A stretch of 64,000 bases of DNA from Guptibacillus hwajinpoensis (GTDB taxonomy: Bacteria; Bacillota; Bacilli; Bacillales; Guptibacillaceae), in assembly GCF_020171785.1 (NCBI RefSeq), contig NZ_JAIVAE010000006.1, positions 1-64,000 on the forward strand. Direction: 5' to 3'. Made by a program: the position numbers and the translations under genes. The notes beneath the pieces are model-generated. The model was given only the letters and a program-made list of their open reading frames with translations, searched no databases and was not told where the DNA came from. Numbering within the stretch: position 1 is the stretch's first letter; every line of letters starts with the position of its first letter. Below, piece by piece: positions 34,245-41,832 of this stretch.

Positions 34245-35147
34245 ATGAGTGATGAAAACAATGCGAAAACGGAAATGAGAAATGCAAAATCGGAACATCT
34301 TCATCAGTTTTCAACACTTGAGATTATTGAGCTAATGAATGAGGAGGATGCGAGCGTTGCTGGAGTTGTGAAAATCGCTCTTCCTCAGGTTGAAAAAGTG
34401 ATTGATGAGGTTGTTGGTGTGATAAGAAATGGCGGGAAACTCTATTATTTCGGTGCTGGTACGAGCGGACGGCTCGGCGTGTTAGATGCCTCTGAGTGCC
34501 CACCTACTTTTGGCGTAGCAGCGGATCTTGTAAATGGCATTATCGCAGGCGGAGACCGAGCGCTTCGTTATCCGATTGAGGGAGCGGAAGACAGTCGAGA
34601 GCTTGGTGCTGAAGATGTGCGAAAACATATGAGTGAACGTGATATGGCGATTGGTCTTGCGGCTAGTGGAAGAACGCCATACGTGCTTGGGGCGATGGAA
34701 GCGGCAAATGAAATAGGTGCAAAGACGGCGGGGATTTCATGCAATACGAGCGCTCTGCTTTCGAAAATCGTTACATACGCAATTGAACTACCAGTTGGAC
34801 CAGAAGTGGTGACGGGATCGACCCGGTTAAAAGCAGGAACGGCGCAGAAGATGGTGTTAAATATGATTACGACTGCTTCCATGGTGAAGCTTGGAAAGGT
34901 GTACCGCAATTTAATGGTCAATGTGCAGGCGTCGAATGAAAAGCTGCGGAAGCGGACTGTTTCGATTATTCAGGAGTTGACGGGAGTTAGTAAGGGAGAA
35001 GCCGCGCGCTATAGTGAACAGGCGGAAGGGGATGCACGTGTAGCGGTTTTGATGATTTTGTTGAAGCTGGATGGGGAGAGAGCGAGGCAGATGTTAGAGG
35101 AGAAGTGTGGGGATTTTGTGGCGGTGATGGAGGAGGATAGAGGATAG
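34245..35147 (+). CDS. murQ: N-acetylmuramic acid 6-phosphate etherase (copy 2)
   Basis: About 300 residues. All MurQ motifs are present: GAGTSGRLGVLDASECPPTFG, AASGRTPYV and GSTRLKAGTAQKM. It differs from copy 1 at many positions across its length, so this is an old duplication or separate acquisition, not a recent copy. ATG 34245 is preferred, with GGAGAG seven bases upstream; ATG 34239 abuts that site. It closes the ten-gene run, and its stop codon touches a family B palindrome. Confidence 0.92.
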   Translation: MSDENNAKTEMRNAKSEHLHQFSTLEIIELMNEEDASVAGVVKIALPQVEKVIDEVVGVIRNGGKLYYFGAGTSGRLGVLDASECPPTFGVAADLVNGIIAGGDRALRYPIEGAEDSRELGAEDVRKHMSERDMAIGLAASGRTPYVLGAMEAANEIGAKTAGISCNTSALLSKIVTYAIELPVGPEVVTGSTRLKAGTAQKMVLNMITTASMVKLGKVYRNLMVNVQASNEKLRKRTVSIIQELTGVSKGEAARYSEQAEGDARVAVLMILLKLDGERARQMLEEKCGDFVAVMEEDRG

Positions 35148-35173
35148 GGGGTCAGGCTCGAGCCTGACCCCTA
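35147..35173. repeat. Family B palindrome
   Basis: GGGGTCAGGCTC meets GAGCCTGACCCC, a perfect inverted repeat centred on CTCGAG, followed by TACAAAGTACAAATGTCC. It shares its first G with the TAG stop of murQ copy 2. Confidence 0.92.
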
Positions 35174-35213
35174 CAAAGTACAAATGTCCACTCCAAAAAT
35201 ACACCTTTACATA

Positions 35214-35250
35214 CCAAAACAGCCCCTGCAGGAATTCCCTGCAGGGGCTG
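35214..35250 (-). terminator. Minus-strand terminator of the BH0509-like gene
   Basis: A perfect 13-bp stem CAGCCCCTGCAGG / CCTGCAGGGGCTG. TTTT follows it on the minus strand, none on the plus strand. Confidence 0.85.
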
Positions 35251-35261
35251 TGAACGTCTAT

Positions 35262-35411
35262 TTACATCATCAAGTCCGCTGGTGATTCATCAAAGTAGAG
35301 CCAGTGAAAATATTCTACTTCTGCATCAGACATTTTGAGAACTTCTTCTCTATTCATCGTCGTTTTGTCGCACAAAAGATCAATAAATTGGTTTCGTGCT
35401 TGCTGGCTCAT
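35262..35411 (-). CDS. BH0509-like small protein, 49 aa
   Basis: A 49-residue soluble, acidic peptide (MSQQARNQFIDLLC at its start, then REEVLKMSDAEVEYF). The N-terminal helix followed by an EEVLKMSDAEVE pattern fits the BH0509 family of very short Bacillaceae proteins of unknown function. Support: GGGAGG eight bases before the ATG, a consensus-like promoter upstream and a strong terminator after the stop. The promoter spacer holds a 15-bp palindrome, so a repressor may control it. It is convergent with the mur operon. Confidence 0.8.
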   Translation of the reverse strand: MSQQARNQFIDLLCDKTTMNREEVLKMSDAEVEYFHWLYFDESPADLMM

Positions 35412-35747
35412 TGTAAATCCTCCCTAGTATTTTAAGCGGCTTTCTGATTTTGGTAACCGCTTTCAATTTGTTAATTCTATTATATATCTCATAATGAGAT
35501 CATTCAAATACCGTTTTGAGATATATCACCTGAAACCGATGTGGTTTTGGTATGAAAGTGAGCAGATGTTCAGAGAAAAAGAGGTAAAATAGGAATACAT
35601 GTTCTGTTTTTGGGGTTTGAAGACGCAACATGATCTAAAAAGAGAAAATGGGCTGGAAAAGAAGTGGTAACTGAACTGTTCGTGCAAAGGTAACAAGCAG
35701 GTATTTCACCTATTTAATGGAAGTAGAGACATAAGAGAAGAAGGGAA
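35412..35747. other. Divergent intergenic region
   Basis: A 336-bp region upstream of both the BH0509-like gene and the S9 peptidase. It contains the promoter/operator at 35479-35507, and a further half-site TGAGATATAT at about 35517-35526. The mRNA leader of the small gene can form an AGCGG/CCGCT hairpin. Nothing clear was seen at 35530-35740. Confidence 0.5.
35479..35507 (-). promoter_or_regulatory. Promoter with palindromic operator in the spacer
   Basis: On the minus strand TTGAAT and TATAAT are 17 bases apart. The spacer contains the perfect 7-1-7 palindrome ATCTCATAATGAGAT (35486-35500), a position where a bound repressor would block RNA polymerase. The 7-1-7 geometry recalls Fur-family boxes, but the bases do not match the Fur, PerR or Zur consensus. 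Confidence 0.65.
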
Positions 35748-37790
35748 GTGGAAAGTTTGAAGAAAGAAATTGAAAAAGAATTGGAAAAGAGCGAGCAGTT
35801 GGAAGAGCTTTTATATGATTTCACCTTTGTGGGTAGTCCTCAGATTTCGCCTGATGGAACCTATATCGTTTATGTGAAAAAAGTGATAAATGAGGAAAGA
35901 GAATATACTTCAAACCTCGTACTAGTGAACCGAGATACTGGAATTGAGCATGATTGGACAGCTTTAGGAGGAGAAAAGAAGGACCGTTCTCCACGCTGGT
36001 CACCAGACGGTAAGACGATTGCTTTCGTTTCCGACCGATCAGGAGAAGATCAAATATGGCTAATTTCCACGGATGGTGGTGAAGCGCGCAAGCTAACCAA
36101 TTTGAAGAGCGGTGTATCAGCACCGGTTTGGAGGCCGGATGGTACATCATTACTCATTTTAAGTAAAGATAAAAAGGAAGAAGAGAAGGTCGAGGGACGG
36201 AAGCCTCTTGTCGTAACGGACTTGCAGTATAAATCAGATGGCGTTGGTTTTCTGGATGGGTATCACCAGCAGATTGTCATCATCGACGTTTCTTCAGGAG
36301 GAGAGAAAATTAAATGGTTGACGGATGCTCCGTTTAATCATTCAAGTCCTAGCTGGTCACCAGATGGTCAATCGATTGCTTATGTGAGAAGCCGCAATGA
36401 GGATGCGGAACAAGGCACGTATATGCGGTCGGATTTATTCGTACAGCGCTTAGAAGAAGGGGAGGTCGAACCTGAACAACTAAACAGGGAAGGCGGTAGC
36501 TTTGACACACCTAAATGGTCACCAGATGGTAAGAAGCTTTCGTTTATCGGGCACTTCTTTCTCCACGAAGGAGCTACATTAAATAAGGTGTGGACCGTTG
36601 ATGTAGACAAAAGAGAGTTTACTTGTTTAACAGATATAGCTGATTTGGAGTGCTCGGATGTGTTAATTTCAGATATGCACTGGGGAGGCGCTTCGCCAGG
36701 GGCAGTGTGGAATGAGGATGGAACGGAAGTGTATTTTCTTGCTAGTGAACAGGGAAACACTGGCGTATACTGCGCTAACGTCGACTGCACAGTTCGACAA
36801 ATAACGGGTGGTGACAGGCACTTCTACGCTTTTCACTACATACCGAAGACAAACGAGGCGGCAGTTGCAGTTAGTGATCCTCTAAACATTGGTGATATCT
36901 ATACGCTTTCATTTCATGGTGACCGAGTCAATGAGGAATGTATTTCTCACTCCAATGAGGAAGTTCTTCAACGAATGGAGCTTTCGTCTCCAGAGAGCTT
37001 TACATACACTGGGAAAGATGGTTTAGAAATTCAAGGGTGGATGATGCGACCGGCTGGGTTTAAAGGTGACCAAACCTACCCTCTCATTCTCGAAATTCAT
37101 GGTGGCCCACATATGATGTACGGAAATTCGTTTATGCATGAATTTCAGTTTCTCGTTTCAAAGGGGTATGCGGTTTTATACACAAATCCACGTGGAAGCC
37201 AGGGGTACGGTCAAGATTTTGTAAATGGCTGCCGAGGCGACTATGGTGGCGGCGATTATGAGGATGTGATGGCGGGTGTTGATGCTTCGTTGAAGAGCTA
37301 TTCCTTTATTGATGAAGATCGACTCTATGTAACAGGAGGAAGCTACGGTGGCTTTATGACGAACTGGATTGTTGGAAAAACGGATCGATTCAAAGCAGCC
37401 GTCACGCAGCGATCGATTTCAAATTGGCAGAGTTTCTATGGGGTAAGTGATATCGGCTATTTTTTCACAAAGTGGGAAGTTGGAAGTGATCTTGATGAGA
37501 ATCCTGATAAACTGTGGCACCATTCGCCTTTGAAGTATGTTGATCAAATTCAGACGCCACTTCTTATTCTGCATAGCGAACATGATTACCGCTGTCCTAT
37601 TGAGCAGGGAGAGCAGTTGTATATTGCCTTAAAACATCGTGGCAAAGATACGATGTTTGTGAGATTCCCAGATTCAGATCATAATTTATCTCGAAGTGGA
37701 CATCCAGAGCTAAGAGTGGCGAGGCTGAAGCATCTCGTAAACTGGTTTGATCAACGCGGAGGAAGTGATTCGACAAATACCGGGGAGTGA
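35748..37790 (+). CDS. S9 family prolyl oligopeptidase-like peptidase
   Basis: 680 residues: a seven-blade beta propeller (about 20-400, repeated WSPDGK motifs) and an alpha/beta hydrolase domain (about 420-670). The catalytic triad is visible: Ser in GGSYGGFMTN (about S531), Asp in HSEHDYRC and His in DSDHNLS. It resembles B. subtilis YuxL and should cleave oligopeptides in the cytoplasm. GTG 35748 lies very close to the AAGGG site, so TTG 35757 may be the true start. Two oddities: a complete family A repeat lies in frame at residues about 349-358, and another supplies the last codons and stop (DSTNTGE). Confidence 0.9.
   Translation: MESLKKEIEKELEKSEQLEELLYDFTFVGSPQISPDGTYIVYVKKVINEEREYTSNLVLVNRDTGIEHDWTALGGEKKDRSPRWSPDGKTIAFVSDRSGEDQIWLISTDGGEARKLTNLKSGVSAPVWRPDGTSLLILSKDKKEEEKVEGRKPLVVTDLQYKSDGVGFLDGYHQQIVIIDVSSGGEKIKWLTDAPFNHSSPSWSPDGQSIAYVRSRNEDAEQGTYMRSDLFVQRLEEGEVEPEQLNREGGSFDTPKWSPDGKKLSFIGHFFLHEGATLNKVWTVDVDKREFTCLTDIADLECSDVLISDMHWGGASPGAVWNEDGTEVYFLASEQGNTGVYCANVDCTVRQITGGDRHFYAFHYIPKTNEAAVAVSDPLNIGDIYTLSFHGDRVNEECISHSNEEVLQRMELSSPESFTYTGKDGLEIQGWMMRPAGFKGDQTYPLILEIHGGPHMMYGNSFMHEFQFLVSKGYAVLYTNPRGSQGYGQDFVNGCRGDYGGGDYEDVMAGVDASLKSYSFIDEDRLYVTGGSYGGFMTNWIVGKTDRFKAAVTQRSISNWQSFYGVSDIGYFFTKWEVGSDLDENPDKLWHHSPLKYVDQIQTPLLILHSEHDYRCPIEQGEQLYIALKHRGKDTMFVRFPDSDHNLSRSGHPELRVARLKHLVNWFDQRGGSDSTNTGE
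36793..36821 (-). repeat. Family A repeat inside the S9 peptidase coding sequence
   Basis: Read on the minus strand it is GTGCCTGTCACCACCCG followed by TTATTTGTCGAA, a full-length match to the short variant. On the plus strand it is translated as VRQITGGDRH without disturbing the frame. Confidence 0.92.
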
Positions 37791-37798
37791 CAGGCACT
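37769..37798 (-). repeat. Family A repeat overlapping the S9 peptidase stop codon
   Basis: Minus strand: GTGCCTGTCACTCCCCG followed by GTATTTGTCGAA. On the plus strand the GAGTGA inside it gives the last codon and the stop. Confidence 0.92.
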
Positions 37799-37835
37799 CG
37801 CGGGCACGCGGCACGCGGTTTTTCTCGATCTACCC

Positions 37836-37864
37836 TTGACGCCATTCGAGAAAGATACTATACT
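37836..37864 (+). promoter_or_regulatory. Sigma-A promoter of the SAM-riboswitch operon
   Basis: TTGACG and TATACT separated by exactly 17 bases, about 30 bp upstream of the riboswitch. Confidence 0.75.
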
Positions 37865-37892
37865 ATTGAAAATAGTTAAATAATATTGAAAA

Positions 37893-38001
37893 CTCTTATC
37901 AAGAGTGGCAGAGGGACTGGCCCTATGACGCCCAGCAACCATCTCAGTTCGTGAGAAAGGTGCTAATTCCAGCAAACGAGCAATCGTTTGAAAGATGAGA
38001 G
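37893..38001 (+). promoter_or_regulatory. SAM-I (S-box) riboswitch
   Basis: Conserved S-box blocks are in order: CTTATCAAGAG, AGAGGGACTGGCCCTATGA, CCCAGCAACC, AAGGTGCTAATTCC and the closing GATGAGAGGGAG. The first and last blocks form the P1 helix. Binding of S-adenosylmethionine stabilises P1 and allows the terminator at 38041 to form, shutting off the operon when SAM is plentiful. Confidence 0.95.
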
Positions 38002-38040
38002 GGAGTTCAAGCACGGCTGATTTGTTATCCGAAATCACTC

Positions 38041-38075
38041 AACTCTCTCTGTCCTTTACAGAGGGAGTTTTTTTA
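38041..38075 (+). terminator. Riboswitch-controlled terminator
   Basis: ACTCTCTCTGT pairs with ACAGAGGGAGT, followed by TTTTTTT. Its 5' arm can alternatively pair with the GAGAGGGAGTT at the riboswitch 3' end, giving the antiterminator. Confidence 0.9.
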
Positions 38076-38172
38076 TTGGGATGGGGTTTAACAGATTCTA
38101 AAACTTTTGCGCTTTGAAGTTTTAGTGCTAGAACGCTTTATATTACTACATAATTTAGGAGGAGATTCAAAG

Positions 38173-38982
38173 ATGAAGAAATCATTCTATTTACTAGGAG
38201 CACTACTATTAATCTTTTTGGCAGCTTGTTCAGGAAACGAGGCGTCAGGGGGTTCTGATGAAGAGGGTCCACTGAAGGTTGGCGTAACGGCCGGGCCACA
38301 TGAAGATGTGATGAACAAAGTAAAGGAAGTGGCAGCGGAAGATGGGTTTGAGATTGAAGTGATCGCATTTAATGATTATGTGATGCCGAACACGGCGCTT
38401 GATGAAGGGGAACTTGATGCGAACGTGTTTCAAACAGAACCGTACTTAAAGGATTTCGTGCAAGAAAGAGGCTTAGATCTTTCAAAAGTTGCGTCCACGA
38501 TTAATTTTCCAATGGGGATTTATTCGGATCAATATAAAAGCCTTGATGAATTGAAAGATGGAGATAAAGTTGGTTTACCAAACCATTCAACTGGAGAGCC
38601 AAGAGCATTACAACTCTTTGAGAAAGCTGGTCTTATTGAATTAAAAGAAGGCGTTGGAGTAGAAGCAACGATTAAGGATATTGAAAAAAATCCGTTGAAT
38701 TTAGAATTCATTCCATTAGAAGCCTCTCAAATTCCTAGACAGTTGGAAGAGCTTGCGATCGCGGCGATTAATACAAACTACGCTATGGAAAGCGGACGCG
38801 TTCCGAAAGAAGATTCACTCGAGATGGAGGCTGATGACTCCCCGTGGGTAAATGTGATTGCGACAAAAACAGAGAATACAGAAGATGACCGTATTCAAAA
38901 ATTAGTGGACTATTATCATACGGGTGAAGTGAAAGATTTTGTTCAAGAAGAATTTGCAAAGTCTGTTGTTCCATCCTGGTAA
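38173..38982 (+). CDS. metQ: Methionine ABC transporter substrate-binding lipoprotein
   Basis: About 269 residues from ATG 38173, with TAGGAGG upstream. Signal peptide with lipobox LAAC, then a NlpA/MetQ domain (KVGVTAGPHEDVM, ALDEGELDANVFQ, NFPMGIYS, GLPNHSTGEPRAL). It binds methionine (D- or L-, possibly derivatives) outside the membrane. First gene after the S-box, so regulation by SAM is direct. A longer reading from 38107 would put the ribosome binding site inside the gene. Confidence 0.93.
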   Translation: MKKSFYLLGALLLIFLAACSGNEASGGSDEEGPLKVGVTAGPHEDVMNKVKEVAAEDGFEIEVIAFNDYVMPNTALDEGELDANVFQTEPYLKDFVQERGLDLSKVASTINFPMGIYSDQYKSLDELKDGDKVGLPNHSTGEPRALQLFEKAGLIELKEGVGVEATIKDIEKNPLNLEFIPLEASQIPRQLEELAIAAINTNYAMESGRVPKEDSLEMEADDSPWVNVIATKTENTEDDRIQKLVDYYHTGEVKDFVQEEFAKSVVPSW

Positions 38983-39003
38983 TTTGAAAGAGGAGTGAAT
39001 ACG

Positions 39004-40038
39004 ATGATTCGATTAGAGAATATAACGAAAACGTATCAAAGTGGCGAGACGGTAACAAAAGCTGTAGATGATGTCTCACTGCAGGTTGAAAAAGGAACCA
39101 TCTATGGCGTCATTGGCTATAGTGGCGCTGGCAAAAGTACGCTTGTCCGCATGGTGAACCTATTGGAGAGACCGACGAATGGAAAAGTGTTTATCAATGA
39201 TGTCGAGCTCACTTCCTTATCAACGGGTAAGCTTCAAAAAACAAGACAGCGAATTGGAATGATATTCCAATCCTTTAATTTGTTGAAAACAGGAACTGTT
39301 CACCAGAACATTGCGATTCCACTTAAGTTAACGGGTGTACCGAAAAAAGAAATTGAAAATCGGGTGGATAAATACTTAGAGATCGTTGGGTTATCGGATA
39401 AGCGCGATGCTTATCCTTCTCAGCTTTCAGGTGGTCAGAAACAACGTGTTGCGATTGCGCGTGCGCTTGCTCATGAACCTGATGTGCTTTTATGTGACGA
39501 GGCGACAAGTGCGCTTGACCCTGATACGACCGAGTCCATTTTGGCGCTATTGGAACAAATTAATCGTGATTTTGGCATTACCATTTTACTGATTACTCAC
39601 GAAATGCACGTTGTGCAGAAAATTTGTCATGAAGTCGCTGTGATGGAGAATGGAAAAGTGATTGAACAAGGTAGAGTGGTTGATATCTTTAGTCAACCCG
39701 AGACATCCACGGCAAAACGGTTTGTACAGTCGCTCTTCCAAGATGAGCTTCCAGAGTCGCTCGTTACGCGTTTGAAAGAAAACGGTCAGATCGTGAACCT
39801 TTCCTTTATTGGCGAGCGTTCCGGAAGTCCAGCTCTTGCGCATGTTAGTAAAAAGTTTGATGTATACCCGTCCATTTTAGCCGGGAATATTACACAGCTA
39901 AAGGATCAGCCGTTTGGCAGACTTATCGTTCATTTGGAAGGCAATGCAGATGAAACGAATCGAGCAGTGGCCTTTTTAGAAGAAAGCGGTGTTGTCGTCG
40001 AAGGATATGTTCAGGAGGTGGAAGCACATGTCAGCTAA
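39004..40038 (+). CDS. metN: Methionine ABC transporter ATP-binding protein
   Basis: About 344 residues. Walker A GYSGAGKST, signature LSGGQKQRVAIARA and Walker B VLLCDEATSALDP are intact. The C-terminal 90 residues form a NIL/ACT-like regulatory domain (VNLSFIGERSGSPALAHVSKKF), which in MetN senses methionine and inhibits transport. ATG 39004 is preferred since AGAGGAG lies eight bases upstream; GTG 38995 touches it. It overlaps metI by 11 bp. Confidence 0.94.
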   Translation: MIRLENITKTYQSGETVTKAVDDVSLQVEKGTIYGVIGYSGAGKSTLVRMVNLLERPTNGKVFINDVELTSLSTGKLQKTRQRIGMIFQSFNLLKTGTVHQNIAIPLKLTGVPKKEIENRVDKYLEIVGLSDKRDAYPSQLSGGQKQRVAIARALAHEPDVLLCDEATSALDPDTTESILALLEQINRDFGITILLITHEMHVVQKICHEVAVMENGKVIEQGRVVDIFSQPETSTAKRFVQSLFQDELPESLVTRLKENGQIVNLSFIGERSGSPALAHVSKKFDVYPSILAGNITQLKDQPFGRLIVHLEGNADETNRAVAFLEESGVVVEGYVQEVEAHVS

Positions 40039-40702
40039 AATTTCGGAATTTCTCGATCTGTGGGGAGCAGATATTTGGAGTGCCATTATAGAAACGTTTC
40101 AGATGGTTGGGATTTCCCTCCTGATTTCGGTATTAATCGGGCTTCCGCTAGGTGTGTTACTTGTTTTAACACGACCTGAAAAAGCACTTGAAAACAAGGT
40201 TCTTTTCCGCTTACTAAACACGGTAATTAATGTGATCAGGTCGATTCCATTCATTATTCTACTTTTTTTCATTTTACCTTTTACGAAGATGATCGCAGGT
40301 ACAACAATCGGTGTGAAAGGCGTGATTGTGCCGCTCGTTGTTTTTACAGCTCCGTACATTGCGCGGCTGATGGAATCCGCTTTACTTGAAGTAGATCGCG
40401 GAGTTGTTGAAGCGTATGAAGCGATGGGTGTCAAAACGAGACACATTATTTGGCACGTTCTAGTCAGAGAATCGCGATCCTCAATTGTGCTTGGGTTAAC
40501 GATTGCCACGATCGGACTCATTGGGGCCACGGCCATGGCTGGTCTTGTTGGCGCAGGTGGACTTGGAGACCTTGCTTACCGCTATGGGCATTTGCGGTAT
40601 GAAGTTGATGTGATGTACGTGACGGTGTTTTTGCTCATTGTCCTTGTTCAGGGGCTTCAGTCGTTTGGTAACATTCTTTCTGCTCGTTTGAAAAAAGATT
40701 AA
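40028..40702 (+). CDS. metI: Methionine ABC transporter permease
   Basis: About 224 residues with five membrane segments and the EAA-like loop EAYEAMGVKTRHIIWHVLVRE. The start is ATG 40028 with CAGGAGGTGG upstream, overlapping metN. Standard MetI length. The gene is followed after 11 bp by the oxidase, which appears to belong to the same transcript. Confidence 0.93.
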   Translation: MSAKISEFLDLWGADIWSAIIETFQMVGISLLISVLIGLPLGVLLVLTRPEKALENKVLFRLLNTVINVIRSIPFIILLFFILPFTKMIAGTTIGVKGVIVPLVVFTAPYIARLMESALLEVDRGVVEAYEAMGVKTRHIIWHVLVRESRSSIVLGLTIATIGLIGATAMAGLVGAGGLGDLAYRYGHLRYEVDVMYVTVFLLIVLVQGLQSFGNILSARLKKD

Positions 40703-40713
40703 GTGGAAGGGGG

Positions 40714-41820
40714 ATGAACGTGGTCGTAGATACAACTTTTCCTGTTCAGTATGAGCAGCTGGAAAAAATGGCGCAACTAAAATTACCTAATGATGTTTTT
40801 GATTATGTGCAAAGTGGCGCTGGAGCTGAGGAAACGCTTCGGGCGAATCGACAGGCGTTTGAACAGTGGAAGATCGTTCCTCGCTTTCTAACAGATGTCT
40901 CGCATCTTTCAACGCAAGTGAAGGTGAATGGATCTGTCATTGCGGCACCGATATTACTTGCGCCCATTGGGATGCATGGAATTGTTCATGAAGAGGGGGA
41001 GCTTGCGACGGCTCGGGCAGCCGCGAAAGAAAATCTTCCGTTTGTTTTAAGCACGGTTTCTTCTTATTCAATGGAAGAAATTGCATCTGAAACTCATGGC
41101 GTTAAATGGTTTCAATTGTACTATCCGAATGATCCTGCAATCGCTAAAAGTTTGGTAGAGAGAGCTGAGACGGCAGGATATGCTGCTATTGTTATCACGG
41201 TAGATACGGCGATGCTTGGCTATCGAGAGCGTGATCGGACCAATGGTTATTCTCCGTTTCTTCTTGGTAAGGGAATTGCAAACTATGAAGCTGATCCCGT
41301 ACTCAACGAACGAGTAAGGCGGTCGGAGAATGCTTCCTTTTTAGATGAAATGAAAAAGGTTTTCTATAAACCTTCTCTCTGTTGGGAGGACATTGCGTAT
41401 TTGAGAAGCGTTACGTCGCTTCCCATCTATTTAAAAGGAATATTGAGTGCGGAGGATGCGCGGGTTGCTGCAGATTTTGGCATCGAAGGGATTGTCGTAT
41501 CCAATCACGGAGGACGTCAGCTAGATGGCTGTATTGCTTCTCTTGATGCTCTTTCTTCTATTAAAAAGGAAGTCGGTGATGAGCTGACGATCTTATTTGA
41601 CAGTGGGATTAGACGTGGAGCTGACATCGTTAAGGCACTTGCACTTGGAGCTGACGCAGTCTTTGTTGGTCGACCCTACCTTTATGGACTTGCTGTAGAT
41701 GGAGAAGTTGGAGTGCAACGTGTGTTAAAGCAGCTTAAGGAAGATCTCTTTATCTCATTATCATTAGCAGGAGTTTCTTCATTAAAAGAACTAAACAAAG
41801 AATGGCTTCAGCAAGCTTAG
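40714..41820 (+). CDS. FMN-dependent alpha-hydroxy-acid oxidase
   Basis: 368 residues of the lactate oxidase/glycolate oxidase family. Key parts: LLAPIGMHGIVHEEGELATARAA (FMN site), STVSSYSMEEI, QLYYPND, TVDTAMLGYRERD, the active-site histidine in VSNHGGRQLD and DSGIRRGADIVKALALGADAVFVGRP. It oxidises 2-hydroxy acids to 2-oxo acids with O2 (or another acceptor). ATG 40714 abuts GGAAGGGGG; GTG 40720 has better spacing. It lies 11 bp after metI and 12 bp before a 2-hydroxyacid dehydrogenase-like gene, inside an S-box operon. Substrate is unknown; 2-hydroxy-4-methylthiobutanoate fits the context. Confidence 0.87.
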   Translation: MNVVVDTTFPVQYEQLEKMAQLKLPNDVFDYVQSGAGAEETLRANRQAFEQWKIVPRFLTDVSHLSTQVKVNGSVIAAPILLAPIGMHGIVHEEGELATARAAAKENLPFVLSTVSSYSMEEIASETHGVKWFQLYYPNDPAIAKSLVERAETAGYAAIVITVDTAMLGYRERDRTNGYSPFLLGKGIANYEADPVLNERVRRSENASFLDEMKKVFYKPSLCWEDIAYLRSVTSLPIYLKGILSAEDARVAADFGIEGIVVSNHGGRQLDGCIASLDALSSIKKEVGDELTILFDSGIRRGADIVKALALGADAVFVGRPYLYGLAVDGEVGVQRVLKQLKEDLFISLSLAGVSSLKELNKEWLQQA

Positions 41821-41832
41821 GAGGAATGAAAA

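Noticed and set aside
37800-37820. Short GGCACGC tandem next to the family A repeat at 37769
   Set aside because: Only two units; probably part of the repeat boundary or chance GC-rich sequence.
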